DNA of 64,000 nt from Sorex araneus (lineage: Eukaryota; Chordata; Mammalia; Eulipotyphla; Soricidae). The DNA lies in contig NC_073303.1 in NCBI RefSeq assembly GCF_027595985.1, positions 376,943,034 to 377,007,033 of the forward strand, written 5' to 3'. A program made the translations under genes and the position numbers. The notes below the pieces were generated by a model. It was not told where the DNA came from. It made no database searches and saw only the letters and a program-made list of their open reading frames with translations. Each line of letters opens with the position of its first letter. The stretch's first letter is position 1. Shown piece after piece: positions 20,450 to 33,119 of the stretch.

Positions 20450-22437
20450 TGTCATCACTCAACCTCCGAGTTTGGGTTTATTATATTCGTGTTTCTTCCC
20501 TTGAACTTGGGCTGCTATGTGAGGTCATGTTCAATGATACTTGACTTTTATTGGTTAATGAGCTTTCACTACAAACTACACGTTTGCCTTTCTCCTAAAT
20601 GGGTTACAAGGAAGATTTGTAGAAGGATCATTGTCCTCTTCCCCTCTCCATCCCCTGTGTCACTTCCTGGACTAGCAATAGGGTCATCACCAGAAATTGG
20701 AAATCCAGTGATCCAATTCTTAATTATCCAGATTTCAGTCATGAGCAAAAAAAAAGCCATTTAGTCTATATTGTCATTCTTAATACAATTAAAAATTATC
20801 TTGGACTTCAGAGGCTATATATCCTGTTGCCTTAAATTTTGGCTGGCCAACTTATTCATTTACAAATGTGATTTAAATATGGAGACTGAAAAATTCATGA
20901 CATTTCTCAAGAAGTTTTTACATCTATCAAAATGTCAATGTCTGATTTTTGGACTCATTGAGCATAATGGAAAAATTTTAGCAGTGAGACTAGCTTATAG
21001 TAGATATTTCAAAGTTGGTCTATCTTCAAACACTGCAAGTTTGAGATAAAAGACTTACTAGCATTGGTGCCCAAGATCTTCTAACTATTCTGTTTTCTGT
21101 TGTCGTGTATTTTATTTTTTCAGATATTTTAAACTCAAAATACATTGTTAGACCATTTGTAGTCACTCATATTTTAGATTTATTAGAAAGGACATTTACT
21201 TAATATTCATGTTTCATATTTTTCAACCATCTTTATTTTCTTTGTGTAAATCCCAACTTCTGATGCTATGACATTGCTTCTGCCTGAAAACTTACTTAGG
21301 TATGTACTCTAGGGTAAGACTGCTCACAAAGAATTGTTTACTTGTTTTTCTGCAAAAGTCTATTTTGCACTTATGTTTAGAAATATTTTGACTTGATAGT
21401 TATCAGTTTCTTTTGGCATTTTAAACTAATAGTCATACTCAATTATAACATGTTTTTCATGAGAATTGTGTTATTCTTATTCTCATCTCACTGTATGTAA
21501 TGTCTTCTATTTATTTTTCTTTTATATTACTTTTTTTTGGTTATGATTTTTCCATTGCCCTTGGTTTAAGGAACTTAAATCTTAAATTGAACTACTTTAA
21601 ATATGTGTGTGTTTGTGTCTGTGTGTGTGTGTGTAGATGGTTAGGGAGAATCAACTTGGAGACTGTTCTGTCAGAATTTCTTTGTGTGATTCTTCTGATA
21701 GGTGCTATAGGTGCTATCTTTCTTTTTCTGAGATTGCAATATTTTGTACCTCTTTGTTACTGTCCACAGGCATTCACCTCCTTAGAGTAGAGTTACTAGA
21801 GTTACATTCATCCGGACAGACCTAGACAGAAATTGAACTGTGTTTAATGTTTGTTGCTGCGTTGTTAACACCAGTATATCACTGGCTTCCAATTTTTCTA
21901 CAGAGACCCGCTGTTTAGGGCGAGGGTTGACGATTCCCTCCTTTCAGAAGTCCTCTTTAGTTCACCCAACTGCCCTACTTGCTAATCTCCCTGTAAGCTC
22001 TATTTAACCTGTTTGAGCTGTGTCATCTACACTTTCTGGTGACCTCACACTTTCTTGCTAAACCTTCTAATGTCACACTTGTTTATGTATGGGCTTAACC
22101 CTTAAGAGTTCAGGCTCTGAGTCACTGGGCTCTTGGCATAAACATATAACATTCATCCTTGTCACGCACACCTAAGGTCAAATTACCCCTTGCTAGCAAA
22201 TGCACTCTCCACCTCACTTGGAGTCTGAGAGGGTTCTCTGTGTGCTTCAGGGGGTCAAGGGAGGACCCCAGTGGATAAAACATAATATATCTGAGTCATG
22301 GGCACTGGACTGTTACTTCTGCTTCTCTGAGATCCAAGCACACAGATACAATTTCTGTGATTGAAAAACTGCAAACAAGAGTTTGTTTCAACATCTGCTT
22401 CTTGAGTGAACCTCCATTACTAGAGATTTGGTAAAAA
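20450..22437. other. AT-rich unique DNA, nothing recognised
   Basis: No transposon signature. A short (GT)n run is at 21604-21635. The 145-codon frame at 20327-20764 starts in the neighbouring SINE and has no recognisable motif. Confidence 0.45.
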
Positions 22438-22439
22438 TA

Positions 22440-22487
22440 CAAACACACACACAAACACACAAACCACCACCATCACCACCAGCACCA

Positions 22488-22525
<38 letters not shown>

Positions 22526-22527
22526 TT
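22440..22527 (+). repeat. (CA)n with interrupting (CAC)n
   Basis: Two CA runs flank a caccaccatcaccaccagc block. Confidence 0.95.
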
Positions 22528-22529
22528 TA

Positions 22530-24240
22530 CAAAGAATCCTTCTCTTTGACTCAAGGGGAGACTAGTCCACTGATACATGAAGGAGTCTGGGAGATTGACA
22601 GTTCAGACAACCAACAAAAGGTCAAACAGGAGCAAACACCGCTGTGCTTGTTCTCTGTACCTGTTATTTGCAAAAGCCTCACAATAGCCCTTTGGAAGAG
22701 AAGAAATGAGTCCTGGGCCCTGAAGTTACTCAGAGTAGAGAAGGGTGAGTGGGTTGAGAATGAGTCGCTTCACCTCTTGACTCTACTGGAGACTCTCCCT
22801 TTTCCAAATTTCCCAAGAGTGGGATTTTGTTTTCCTTAAAACTGATTTAAAGTACAGTGAGGTATAAAGACAAACTGTGAGCATCCTGTCACCTGCTATG
22901 GGTATATTTGATGTTATTTGTTTTGTACCTTGTTAGCACTTATTACCAAGTTAGAAACCTGAATTACCTTATGATTTTAGTATTTTATTCTATGAAGGTT
23001 TTCATTCAATTTAATAATGGGAAAAGCAAGCAACATTAAAATCATCCTGAAAAAATTGAAATGCTGTGTTAATTGCAATGTAAAAACAAAAATAGGGTTG
23101 GTATTATGATAATTTCATATTTTAATTTATAATAATTTTTAATAAAATACAAATTTTTGAACTATTTTCTTGACATACTGAATTTCCTTTAATGGCAGAA
23201 AAATAACGACACGTTTCTGTGCATTCATGAGTATTCCATGACAATAACACAGACCTAAATCCAGATGATTTGTGAACAATCAGCAAGTGTCTAACCTTGT
23301 ATTTGAACAAAAGAATATTTTAAAATAACTAAAATAATTTAGTTTTAGTAAATGAGTCCCTTATTTTATTCATAAAATAAAATAATTTGAAAACGTGAGA
23401 AATTATCAAAATAAAAAATTAAAGTTTCATCTGACATAAAGGTGCATTTAGTTTATGCAAGATAAAGTAAATCAACACTTAAGCAATGATATGTATTATT
23501 TGGTATAAGCTAGGTTGTCATAGCAGCAGAAGTAGAGTTGATTTTGTATAATAAATAACTTATTTGTAACTTTATTTTTTGTAGGTTTTCTATCAACCCC
23601 TTCTGCTCTCTAATTTAAATATTTAAGTAAATTTTGTACTAGGTGGAGAAATTTTGACATATCACTGGAGATAAATACTTTATTATCCCATTAAGCAGTT
23701 TCATTTTCATTTTAATTGGTAAATAGCTGGTTGCATTATAGGTCTTTAGTGCATAAGGAACTGTACTTAGATGTATGAGGCCCTGGATTCAATTGCTGGG
23801 TCCACACGAAAAACAAAGAAAACATGTAAAAGATGTGTGCATTGAATCATTGCGCCGACCACCAAAGTTCCAGCATCATTTTCCCAGCAAAAGAATCCTT
23901 ATCCTGGTTCCTGCAACCTCCTTCTCTACTTTCTCTCCAGTAACCAACACAATTTTCTCTCTTCTAAACGTCTGTTGTGCTGCATTTTATCAATTCCTTG
24001 CTTTTGTAATTGACTCAATACCAGTGAAGCCATCTGGCCATTGTCTTTTACTTACCTATAACGTTATTTAGCAGAACCACCTCAAATTCCATCTGGTTTG
24101 TGCTTTCCCTCCCCAAGACTCACTTCATCTTGTTCTTGTAGGGAGGGACCTGCCAAGTGGCAGGCAGGAGGTCCAGGCCCGCACTCACTGTTCTCAGCCA
24201 GCCTGGCTGGACGTGGTCCTCTCAGGCCCCGGGGCTCTGC
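22530..24240. other. AT-rich unique DNA, nothing recognised
   Basis: No repeat signature is certain. A degenerate SINE may lie near 23740-23830 (ccctggattcaattgctggg). Confidence 0.45.
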
Positions 24241-24242
24241 TA

Positions 24243-24511
24243 TGAGTATCTCTGTCCTACACAGCTGTGACATTAGACAGCAAAGTCCAGCCTGGTGTTG
24301 CTGTGAGAGGCTGTTCACTGGCTGGGTGCAGAGAACCCAAGAGCATGAGTCATCAATGAAGATGAGGTGAGACCGTACATGAGCATCAGAGATCAACTGT
24401 TTCCTTGGGGGCAGGACCTTGGACCCCTCATAGCTTGCACTTCAGAAATTTCAAGGTAGCATCTCTGAAACATTGATCTTCACAAGATTGGGGGTAGCAC
24501 CAGCCTCAGTT
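24243..24511 (-). repeat. Unidentified dispersed repeat, copy 1 (inverted pair)
   Basis: Its reverse complement matches 26941-27266 along almost the whole length, e.g. gactcatgctcttgggttct, cagcctctcacagcaacacc, atgtttcagagatg. I estimate 75-80 percent identity by eye, with two indels. I do not recognise the family. Confidence 0.7.
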
Positions 24512-24930
24512 GTATCTCATTTTATTGCACCGTTTCGCTGCTGCTCCCTTCGTGACGGAGAGTGCTGAGAGCTTCCTCAGCAGGAAAGCACTGGGAACCG
24601 TGTGTGCTAGGAATAACATATGCAAACCGTACCAGTCAGGTACAGTTTGCACCTGACTGACGCGCTCTGTGCCAGGCCATCATTTCGTCTTTTGAAAAGT
24701 CAAAGCAGCATCTTCCCGGCTTCCGTATGGAGGCGTCTGTCTGTCAGTGGGTATTTAGCGTAGTCTGTCATGACTACTGGGAATGATGCTGGTATGAACA
24801 TAGTGATGCAAATACTCAAATTTGTATTCTAGCCTTGCCTAGGAGTGATATTGGTGCATCATACGATATTTCCATTTTTAGTTTTCCAAGAAATCTGCAT
24901 GCCATTTCTCACATTTCCATCCTCTGTGGG
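24512..24930. other. Unique DNA, nothing recognised
   Basis: Mixed composition with no repeat signature. Confidence 0.45.
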
Positions 24931-24933
24931 CAG

Positions 24934-25535
<602 letters not shown>

Positions 25536-26430
25536 AATTTCTTGAAGCACCATGAGAGCTTACAAAGTTTTTGGTTTAAGTCTCAGTCATGCAATGATGA
25601 AACATCCAACCCTTCACCAGTGCACATTTTCCACCACCAAAATCCCCAGCATCCCCCCTATTCCACACCCTCCCCCTACCTGTGTGGCAGACGATTTCCA
25701 CGTTACTCTCTTTCTGCTTTGATTACATTCAATATTTCAACACCAAACCCACCATTATTATTTGGGATTTTACCCCAACACTCAGATCTGCCAAAAGGCA
25801 ACATTAGACAGTTTGTTTTCTATCGCTGATTATGAATTGCATATGATGATGCATGGCCGCTATTGTGGCCGCGTGATTTTGGAATTCTGAAGTTTTAATA
25901 ATTAAATCTGGAGGGATGTCTACAAAAAGCCACTGTGTTATGAGCTTTGTTTCTGAGTCTCTGGGATCATGGCCAATAAGCAGCTCGATCAGCAGCCAGA
26001 GGGCTTGTTTCTGGGCACCAGCTCGAGGTCTCGTAGGGTCGGGGTAGGGGAAAGGGAGGACGGAGGGAAGGGCCAGCTCTGCCCGATCCCATGAGGCACC
26101 ACGTTCCTCATCACTGCTGGCCCCTCCCTGACTGCCCTTCGGCCTCTGGAAGATGGTGATGGTGACCGAGCTGCCAGGGGAAACAGGCCAAGGCACGAAA
26201 CCCATTCCCACCTGGGGTTGGTCCGGTGCTGGAAACCTAATGCATGTTCTGGACTCATTTCTGCCAAAAGCCGCTGGGTTCCAAACTTTGTTTCTGAGTC
26301 TCTGGGATCGTGGCCGATAAGCAGCTGGATCAGCAGCCAGAGGACTCGTTAGTCTCATAGGGGTGGGGGAGGAAAAGGGCCGGCTCTGCCCCGTCCCGTG
26401 AGGCCCCGTGTTCCTCGACACATGCAGTGC
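25536..26430 (-). mobile_element. X element with tandem 5' unit
   Basis: The L1-like 3' end is read in reverse (cttgaagcaccatgagagct, aacccttcaccagtgcacat), then the X middle (ttcaatatttcaacaccaaa). The remaining GC-rich part is a partial tandem repeat: tttgtttctgagtctctggg starts at 25946 and again at 26287, an offset of 341 bp, each time followed by ataagcagct and cagcagccagagg. The 205-codon minus frame across it resembles no known protein. Confidence 0.65.
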
Positions 26431-26940
26431 TTCTTCACTTCACATTCTTACCAAACTTGTTTCAGTGATTTTCACAGAGGTAAATCTCACCTGTGAGATG
26501 ATACTGCACTACCTTTCTGATCTGGGTTATCCTAAGGATAAACTATGCTGAGAAATTTTTCATTACTAAAAAGATTTGTTTCAACGAAGAATATATATTT
26601 ACTAGGTACTTGGTAAGAAATCATCGACATCCCTAAATCAGTTTATAAGAAATTAATCTGCAGGAGACAGTCAAATACTATCAGTTTTGTGAAAGTTTGC
26701 TGTTTCTCCTTAATGACTTTAATTGGCCAAGTATCTTAGTTTGCCAAACATTTCAGCATGATTTATATGAGCTTTGTATAATTAAAGGAAAGAGATTTGT
26801 TTGAGTTCTCCTCAAGGTAAAATACGCAGGTAAGAAAACCATTCTTCAAAAGGTCGTTATTATAGTTACAAATCATAATTATTAAATAACTTTGTTTTGG
26901 AATTATCATTAAAAACGTTGCAATAAAAAGATAGATACAA
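26431..26940. other. AT-rich unique DNA, nothing recognised
   Basis: No repeat or gene signature. Confidence 0.5.
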
Positions 26941-27266
26941 CTTAGGCTGGTGCTAACAGTCCAGGAGTCATTATTCATCTTCCCAGGAGTCTTTGCCCCC
27001 AGTCTTGCTAAGAGTAATGTTTCAGAGATGTACCAACAAAGCTCCTGAAGTGTAAACTATGCAAGTTCCAAGGCCCTGCTCCCAAAAGAAACAGTTTATT
27101 GCTGATGCTTATTTAGAGCCTCACCTCATTTTCATTGATAACTCATGCTCTTGGGTTCTCTGCTCCCGATTCAGTGAACAGCCTCTCACAGCAACACCAG
27201 GTTGGACTTTGCAAGGTGATGAGTAGCTGACTAAGGCCACAGTTGTTTAGGACTTAGATATTCGCA
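26941..27266 (+). repeat. Unidentified dispersed repeat, copy 2 (inverted pair)
   Basis: Partner of 24243-24511 in opposite orientation. This copy has about 40 extra bases near 26960-27000 and about 18 near 27213-27230. Confidence 0.7.
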
Positions 27267-29370
27267 GTTGTGTTCATTGTAATGCCGGAGCCTCTTCATC
27301 CTCAAATTAATTCTGTAATTATTTTTAAACTATAGATGATCTCATTCATAATTCTCATTGCCATGCTCTAGCACTCGCTATTGCCTTCTAGTTGTAATAT
27401 CTATAAGTTGTTTCAAATACTCTGTTCTCTGCCTTTCACTTATATTTCCATCTGCTACCTTACATAGACCATGCCAAGACCCCCTTTGCAATGGGTCTAT
27501 CTCATTCTTAGTTGGTACATGAATTTGATAACTTTTCTACCCAACAGAACATCTATGATTTTCTATTCATTGTATTCTTTGCCAAGAACTTCTAATTTTT
27601 GCTCAATTAACTAAAATGGGACTAAATTGAACCTTCTTCCTTTTTATTATTTTATCTCCAAATGTTGTGGGCAGATTAGGTTCACTTGTTCCTCTCTTAA
27701 TTGGTTGTTATAAACCTGACCTACATTACAAACATGAAGAGGATATTTGGACATTCACCTTAAATGATGTGTGTCTAAGACACTCTGACAAAAATTAAGA
27801 ACTGTGAGTGGGGATAAAACAAATGATTTTAGATGCAACATTCTCACTGCCTTTGCTCCTTTGGAGATCATGCTAGCATGAATGTTGGGCTTGCTCCTCA
27901 GAAGGTGCTTGTCCAGACTACAGAAATAGAACAAAAACATCAGAGTCTAGAGAACCACAGATAGCGTTCAGAAAGTGACACAGGGCTGGGATTGTTAGGA
28001 GCCGAAGGAATTAAATTCACATATGATCCGAGGTTCAATTCAACTTTGGAGCTTGATGTGAAATATTAACCCACCACTGCTTTTCTATGGGTGAAGAAAT
28101 GGATGCTTTAATGTTAGATTTGCTATCTTAACATTGTTAGAGTGATCACATTTGGATCGTGACATTAGATAAGGATCTCATCACCATTATTAGTGAGACT
28201 TATCAGCCAGCCATCCACCATCGAATCTCTATCATCTGGCTGGTGCTCTGCTACCTTTGCACAGGTTACGGGCAGCGAGAGAAATTGTACCTTATATCCA
28301 AGAAAAAAAAAGCTTGCGAGCATAAATTTTGCATCTTATTTAAAACTTTGTGACAATAAAACCATCTACTTCTTTGCTAAAAGCCAGTTTTGCATAAGAA
28401 TGACACATAATGGTTTTGGTATACATTCCATTTATCAACCCATAAAAAATGCCTTTAACATAAAACAAACACCCTTTATTTGGATGCACACCTCGCCAAA
28501 AATCTTAGAGACCATTATAAGATTTATGACAGCTTTCACAGCATTCTTTTTGCTGGCATCCACTTGAGTGCATTAACTTTTAAAAGGAACTGGCTTGAAT
28601 TGTAACAGCGACTTCAAACACGAACAGCACAGATCCATGCAGTTCCTACCTCATCTATAAGTACACAAATATATGCATCGTGAACAGGACCTCACGTTTC
28701 AGGGGCATGCAAGTTCACTTCAGGTTCAAGTAAAACACACATACCTGACTAACCAAGGTGCCAGGACACTGTCAAATACTGGCTGAAACAGTGTTGAGGA
28801 GCAAATGAATCACATCCATGTGTTTATTATATTTAAAAAAGTAAACATGGGTTCCAAATCTGACAAGAACAGTGTCACTGCAACGGACAGATTTGGTTTT
28901 TAAGCAGATGTGGTAAATGATAGTGCAAAAGTAATTAAAACATCACATTCATATGTGTTCACCATAAAATAAATACTGTGACATAAAGCTAGATTTGTGG
29001 GTCAGGATCTGAATAATGTTACATCACATAAGTCATCTAAAATCTCGCTCCAATATGAGTATCTACAAATCTAAAACTAAAGTCCTATGTAGCTATCCCG
29101 TCACTCATCTAATAAATGCTTCAGAAAGAAAAGGGGAAAAAAAACAGGTTTTGTTGGCCACTGCTTTCAGTCAAGGGGCTGGCCCCAGAACCTACCTATG
29201 AGCTCTGAAATAATTCAGTGATTATAGTAGGTCCTTGGAGACTTTTCAATAGGTGCCACACTAAATATGATCACAAAATTGCTCCTGCGCTAAAATGAAT
29301 ACCACAAGCTACAAGCTACATGCTAGGTGTTGCAGATATGATAGTCTAATCTAGGGATAAATAAATAAAA
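27267..29370. other. Unique DNA, nothing recognised
   Basis: A long repeat-free stretch. Frames reach 124 codons (28193-28567, +) without a recognisable motif. Conserved non-coding sequence is possible but not demonstrable here. Confidence 0.45.
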
Positions 29371-29371
29371 A

Positions 29372-29423
<52 letters not shown>

Positions 29424-29433
29424 ATAAATAAAT
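29371..29433 (+). repeat. (GATA)n microsatellite with (AAAT)n end
   Basis: About twelve GATA units, then taaataaataaa. Confidence 0.95.
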
Positions 29434-29555
29434 CAGCATCAAAGTATTCTCTTCAGGTCTCTAGGTGGAGTGAAACACTGATCTGTCCGAAAAGTAAAAT
29501 TCTGGGTTTCAACACTTTGATGTAGTTGATTCCTAAACAATTTTGCTTACTTTAG

Positions 29556-29706
29556 TTTCCTCTTTGGGGCCGTGAGGCTTTCTCCTGGCTCTGTGTTTGG
29601 GCATCATTCTGAAGGGCTCACCAGACCCTATGGGGTGCTGGGAATTGAACCCCAGCTAGCTGCATGCAAGGCCAACACTCTGCCTGATGAACTGTCTCTC
29701 CAGCCT
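29556..29706 (-). mobile_element. S2 SINE, diverged
   Basis: The motifs ggctttctcctggctctgtg, ggggtgctgggaattgaacc and gaactgtctctccagcct follow S2 order on the minus strand. Confidence 0.75.
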
Positions 29707-29944
29707 CTTCCTAATCATTTTACTGATAAAAACTTTGCACATTATGAGAAAACATTCTTCCTTAGAATCTGGGATAGGCATATTTATTGAGAATATAAAT
29801 ATTTAGTGACAATTATGAACCAGAAATTGGAGAATGTGATTTCAAAAATAGCACAGTCCCTCATTCAATATCAAGAAAAGCTATTCACATCTGTTGAGAA
29901 AATTCACTTACTTGATTAAATATAATATAACAAAACCTTTTATC

Positions 29945-30129
29945 AAAAAGTTTTGCCACCATGTTCGCTTCGGCAGCACGTATACTAAAATTGGAACGAA
30001 ACAAAGTAGATTAGCATGGCACCTGCGCAAGGATGGCAGCAAATTCGTGAATCGTTCCATATTTTTAACTGTACCTCACTGTGATTCACTAATAAAAATT
30101 TGAAGAAAAAAAAAAAGCTTTGCCACCAT
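29945..30129 (+). mobile_element. U6/L1 chimeric retroposon with TSD
   Basis: The order is: TSD aaaaagttttgccaccat (29945-29962), U6 snRNA sequence (29963-30066), a stretch like the L1 3' terminus (30067-30104: aactgtacctcactgtgatt, cactaataaaaa), a poly-A run, and TSD aaaaagctttgccaccat (30112-30129, one mismatch). The L1 at 49.58 kb has taactgtaccctcac and gactcactaattaaaaat at its own end. This is a two-part retrocopy made by L1 machinery. Confidence 0.85.
29963..30066 (+). pseudogene. RNU6: U6 snRNA pseudogene (retrocopy)
   Basis: The 104 bases match U6 spliceosomal RNA along their full length: gttcgcttcggcagcacgta, actaaaattggaacga, agattagcatggc, cctgcgcaaggatg, caaattcgtgaatcgttcca, tattttt. 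It differs from the human sequence, as I recall it, at about a dozen places, including a shortened 5' end. The box pairing with U4/U2 is partly changed (gaaacaaagtagatt). No PSE or correctly placed TATA box precedes it; upstream is the target-site duplication. It is therefore a dead copy and not a U6 gene. Confidence 0.9.
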
Positions 30130-31205
30130 CAAAGTTAGAAATGGAAGGATAAGAGATCAGGCCAATTAAGGTTGTGGTTAGTTTTCCCAAAACATTTATC
30201 ATCACGTCCCTGATCTTACAGTTTCTTCAACAGAGCAATTTCTAAATACAGTTCAAATAAAACAAACCAATGTCATACACAGAAGTTTTTCAGTATATTT
30301 ATACAAATATATTATGTGAATTATTCAGTTTGTTTATTAGTCTATGAATTTAAGAATGTAATTTCTTATTTGATAGATAAATTATGCACATACAATTAAA
30401 CATAGAGATATGAAAAAGCTTCTCTTCATATAATATAAAGTTAGCTATATAATAAATATATTTTGTATTTGGATTTCATTTTCAAAGATATTTCACTACA
30501 TTGGAGCTAGAGCCTTGATAAAGTTAAGAGTAATGTGGAGAAAGAATACATATAAAATATGTAAAAAAAATTGTAAAATCTGGGACTTAAAGGCTAAATT
30601 TTGTTAATAACTGAACTTTAGAAAATAAATTTGTATACCCAAATTGTACTTTTGTGATTCAATAAAATTTTATGAAATTGAAAGTTTTTAAAAAAATCAT
30701 TAGTTTTCATGAGTAAGACCTTGGGGAGGGAAAATCCTTCTGAATTGACATTAAATAGAAATTTATCCTTAATGTATGTATCCTTTAATGCATGTGATAA
30801 AGTTATAAATATGGTGATACGGCCTTTTGAATTTAGGGTAGTTAGATTCATCAGAAAGTTACTTTAGCCTGTCACTCTAAGCTGAGTTAAAGGAAGACCA
30901 TAATGCAATTCAGCTTTAAATCCTGCGCAGCAGGATGGAGGCTGGTGCACTCCTCCTGTCGGTAAAACAGAAATCAAGTAGATCCGGGAGGGTTAGAGTT
31001 GAACATTGTTTATGAAAGCCATAAAGCATGTGCCGTGTCCTGAGAAGTGCTGGAAATCAATAATTCAAACATCTAAGCCTAAGAGAAGCTGAGTGCTTTG
31101 TTGTTTGTTTCTAAGTCATGCATTTACCTAATGAGCACTTTCCATTAGAGTGTGAGTGCCCGCGCTCCTGGTCTGGTGAAGCCTGTTGAGCAATGGCTAC
31201 TGTGC
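30130..31205. other. AT-rich unique DNA, nothing recognised
   Basis: No repeat signature or credible ORF. Confidence 0.5.
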
Positions 31206-31207
31206 CA

Positions 31208-31745
31208 CATTCTTTCTCCCCTCCCCTCCCCTCCCTTCCCTTCCACTCCACTCCCCTCCTCTTCCCTCTCCTTCCCTGCCTTTCCCTCTCCTCTCCTCCC
31301 ATCCCCTCCCTCCTCTCCTCTCCTCTCTCTCCCTTTCCTCTCCCTTCCCCACCCTTCCCTTTCCCTCTCTCTCTCCTCCCCTCTCCACTCCTCCCCTTCC
31401 TCCCTTCTTCTCCCCTCCCCTCTCCTCCCTTTCTCCTCCCCTTTCTTCTCTTCCCTCTTCCCTCCTTCCCTTTCCCTCCCATTTCTTTCCCTTTCCCACT
31501 CTTCTATCTCCTCCCTCCTTCCCCTCCCTTCTCCCTTCCTCTCCTTTCTTCTTTTTTCCTCCTCTCTTCTCTCCTCCCCTCCCCATTCTTTACTATTTCA
31601 TTCCTCCACTATACTCCTCCCATTCTCCATTCCTCTCCACCCTTCTCTGTTTCTCTTCTCTTTCCTTCCTTCACTCCCCTTTTCCCTTCTCTTCTGCTCC
31701 CCTCTCCTGTTTGCATTCCCCATCTCTACTGCCCCCTCCTCCTAT
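31208..31745 (+). repeat. Polypyrimidine tract, CCCTCTC/CCCTTC-rich, ~540 bp
   Basis: The plus strand is nearly pure C/T with very few purines. Long open frames in all three plus phases and two minus phases follow from the lack of A and G and are artefacts. Confidence 0.95.
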
Positions 31746-31766
31746 TCATAGATATCTTTTTTATGG

Positions 31767-32016
31767 GGTACACAACTGACAGGGCTCAAGGGCTATTCCC
31801 AACTTTGTATTCAGGCAACCATGGCTAAAGGAGACTCAGTAAGACCTCTTACATACGGTAAGAATGGCAAGAACCAACTACTCAGTACTTCCTCCTGGGT
31901 CTGTGATTAGGGATTACTTCTCGTTGAGTTAGGGGGCCATCTGAGGTGCCAGGGATTGAACCCAGTCAGCCCCGTGCAAGGCAAGTACCGGCCCACTGTG
32001 CTATCTCTCCAGCCCC
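31767..32016 (-). mobile_element. S2 SINE, possibly two overlapping copies
   Basis: The clear part is 31890-32016 (tcctcctgggtctgtgatta, gccagggattgaacccagtc, tgtgctatctctccagcccc). A second S2 body-like piece at 31767-31830 (acaactgacagggctcaagg) suggests an older copy or an inserted block. Confidence 0.65.
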
Positions 32017-32019
32017 CAT

Positions 32020-33115
32020 GCGGTATATATTATAATGAAATGATTAGGAACAGTTTGCCAGCTAAATCAATAATATCACTACCAAAGAAAAAAGGATCTG
32101 GGATGAAGGAACCTTGGATCAAAGGTCATTCTTAGACTCATTAGTGCAGATGAAACTGAACCTGAACCGAATAGCAGAGACCGGTTCAGAGCGGAAGGAA
32201 AAATCAAAACAAAGGCCCAGACAGAGTGTTGGTGATATGTGAAAGAGACAGAGAAGCCCCTAGAAAGACTACCAGCGTGAGAAACAAAGTGAGGAAAATG
32301 GCGTTGGGTTCCAATTTTAAAGATAACATAAATATCCAAGTTCAGTTGCCATAAACTAGTAATTAAATTTAAGAAAGAGAGATGGGAAGCATTTCAAACA
32401 ATTAATTTATAGATTACAGTGCTGGGGAGAAAGAGTTAAGCTCGCGGTAGTTGCTGAGGAACTCTGAGCTGTGCACAGTCAGTGTCTGGAGGAAACAACA
32501 TTTGGAAAAGGGAGAAGATGCTACCGGCCCCAGATAACGTGTGGCCCAAAGGCACGCCGGAGCCGTCTTGCAGACCAGCACGTGGCCAGGCTGTCTGCGC
32601 CCCACTCTCCATGGATGGGCCAGGAGGATTTCATCAGACTTGGAGCCATTCAAGGACATCCCCCGGAATATTCATCAGCTCAAAACTGTCAAGCTCATCA
32701 GTGAAAATCTGTAGGCCTGTCAAAAAGAGCATGATGGAGACAGGATATCCATATGAAAAGTGGAGTCATGGACGAGATTGGGAGGAAAATGAGCAGATAA
32801 GCAGAACACTAAGGAAATCTACACACCTTAGCTAAGCAAAAGAGCTGAGCATAACTGAATGATAAGTAGTCAATATGTTTTCATTAGTATTGAAAATGTA
32901 TACAATGCTATAATAAAATTAATCTCTATGAAGTCATGAGAAAAATTGGATGTGGGGCATATGGGAATTTTCTTATTTATAGGAACTTTCATTAACACAG
33001 AATATTCTTTAAAAGTTCATAAGATTATAAACATCAGGTTTTAACAAATGCATATGATTAATTTAAAATTTACATGTATTGGCATAGTGACTGAAATAGC
33101 TAAAACATTTTCAAA
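32020..33115. other. Unique DNA, nothing recognised
   Basis: Short frames at 32414-32835 on both strands have no motif I recognise. No repeat signature. Confidence 0.45.
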
Positions 33116-33119
33116 TATT

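Noticed and set aside
25804-26421. 205-codon minus-strand ORF as a possible gene
   Set aside because: It lies inside an X element and spans its 341 bp tandem unit. An overlapping 92-codon frame is open too, and no domain is visible.
29963-30066. Functional U6 snRNA gene
   Set aside because: It is flanked by target-site duplications, ends in an L1 tail and poly-A, has about a dozen changes, and lacks an upstream PSE and TATA at the required spacing.
31111-31828. Frames of 120-211 codons rich in S, P, L, F or G, E, R
   Set aside because: The tract lacks A and G on one strand, so stops cannot occur. No start context or domain is present.
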